Source: Desulfuromusa sp. (GTDB lineage: Bacteria > Desulfobacterota > Desulfuromonadia > Desulfuromonadales > Geopsychrobacteraceae). From it: 5,518 nucleotides of DNA. Positions 5,313-5,518 of this stretch are shown in pieces (positions within the stretch are counted from its first letter, which is position 1; each line of letters starts with the position of its first letter). Location: assembly GCA_023145655.1 (NCBI GenBank), contig JAGLDI010000052.1, forward strand, positions 1 through 5,518. The letters run 5' to 3'. The notes under the pieces are model-generated. The model saw only the letters and a list, made by a program, of their open reading frames with translations, was not told the origin of the DNA and did no database searches. Made by a program: the position numbers and the translations under genes.

Positions 5313-5518
5313 ATGAGTGCACTGGTTATAGAAAATCTGCATAAGTCCTTTGATGGTGTCCCGGCAGTAAAAGGGGTTAATTTCACTATTAATAAAGGGG
5401 AAATTTTTGGACTGCTTGGTCCCAACGGGGCGGGAAAAAGTACCACAATCAATATGATCGCCGGGGTTGTCCGGCTTGGATCGGGGAGTATCACCGCCTT
5501 TGGTTATGACAACCAGCG
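5313..5518 (+). CDS. ABC-transporter ATP-binding protein, N-terminal part (3'-partial)
   Basis: The first 68 codons of an ABC ATPase that runs off the window end. It begins MSALVIENLHKSFDGVPAVK, the usual first strand and A-loop region, where F13 takes the place of the common aromatic. The Walker A motif is GPNGAGKST at 36-44, followed by TINMIAGVVRLGSGSITAFG, typical of exporter-type importers/exporters of the CcmA/DrrA/NatA class (drug, lipid or multi-subunit export ATPases). The Q-loop, signature and Walker B lie beyond the window. The start is ambiguous. ATG 5313 gives the usual family N-terminus but has no adjacent ribosome site. A TTG at 5298 has GAGGA at 5288-5292 with 5-nt spacing, and an ATG at 5292 is also in frame, adding five and seven residues respectively. 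It is divergent from the methyltransferase. The substrate is unknown. Confidence 0.9.
   Translation, partial: MSALVIENLHKSFDGVPAVKGVNFTINKGEIFGLLGPNGAGKSTTINMIAGVVRLGSGSITAFGYDNQ

Noticed and set aside
5070..5342. 90-codon minus-strand open frame upstream of the methyltransferase
   Set aside because: Overlaps both the methyltransferase start and the ABC gene start in another frame, has no recognisable domain or ribosome site, and has unlikely composition. Treated as a chance frame.

Overview
This 5.5 kb window looks like chromosomal DNA from an anaerobic respiring delta-proteobacterium of the Desulfuromonadales type (Geobacter, Desulfuromonas, Pelobacter relatives). The reasons are a Tat-exported HybA-like iron-sulfur protein next to a HybB/NrfD quinone-linked membrane subunit, a periplasmic sensor domain with a CX4CH haem-type motif of the kind common in that group's sensor proteins, and moderate GC content. 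The assignment is an inference from gene content. No rRNA, tRNA, CRISPR array, insertion sequence or phage gene was seen.

Layout. (1) Positions 3-2191, + strand: the 3' part of a Tat-exported 16-cysteine ferredoxin-like electron-transfer subunit (its start lies before the window), followed after 2 nt by a HybB/NrfD-family integral membrane subunit. Together they form a module that carries electrons between a periplasmic partner and the membrane quinone pool. A hairpin with a T-rich tail closes this unit, and no catalytic subunit follows. (2) Positions 2345-3671, + strand: a two-gene unit whose reading frames overlap by 20 nt. The first gene encodes a membrane-anchored periplasmic sensor with a CX4CH motif and a HAMP-like segment but no kinase, chemotaxis or cyclase output. 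The second encodes an unrecognised four-helix membrane protein rich in aromatic residues and histidine. (3) A strong symmetrical hairpin at 3710-3749 terminates transcription from both sides. (4) Positions 5107-3799, - strand: a METTL7-like SAM methyltransferase, a small zinc-ribbon protein and a PpiC-type parvulin, probably co-transcribed. (5) Positions 5313-5518, + strand: the first 68 codons of an ABC-transporter ATPase that runs off the window, divergent from the methyltransferase.

How it fits together: the first two genes are bioenergetic. The sensor and four-helix pair is the least explained part. It resembles the input half of a redox or haem-based sensor histidine kinase that has lost or never had its output domain and is translationally tied to a new membrane partner. 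The minus-strand genes look like ordinary housekeeping or accessory functions.
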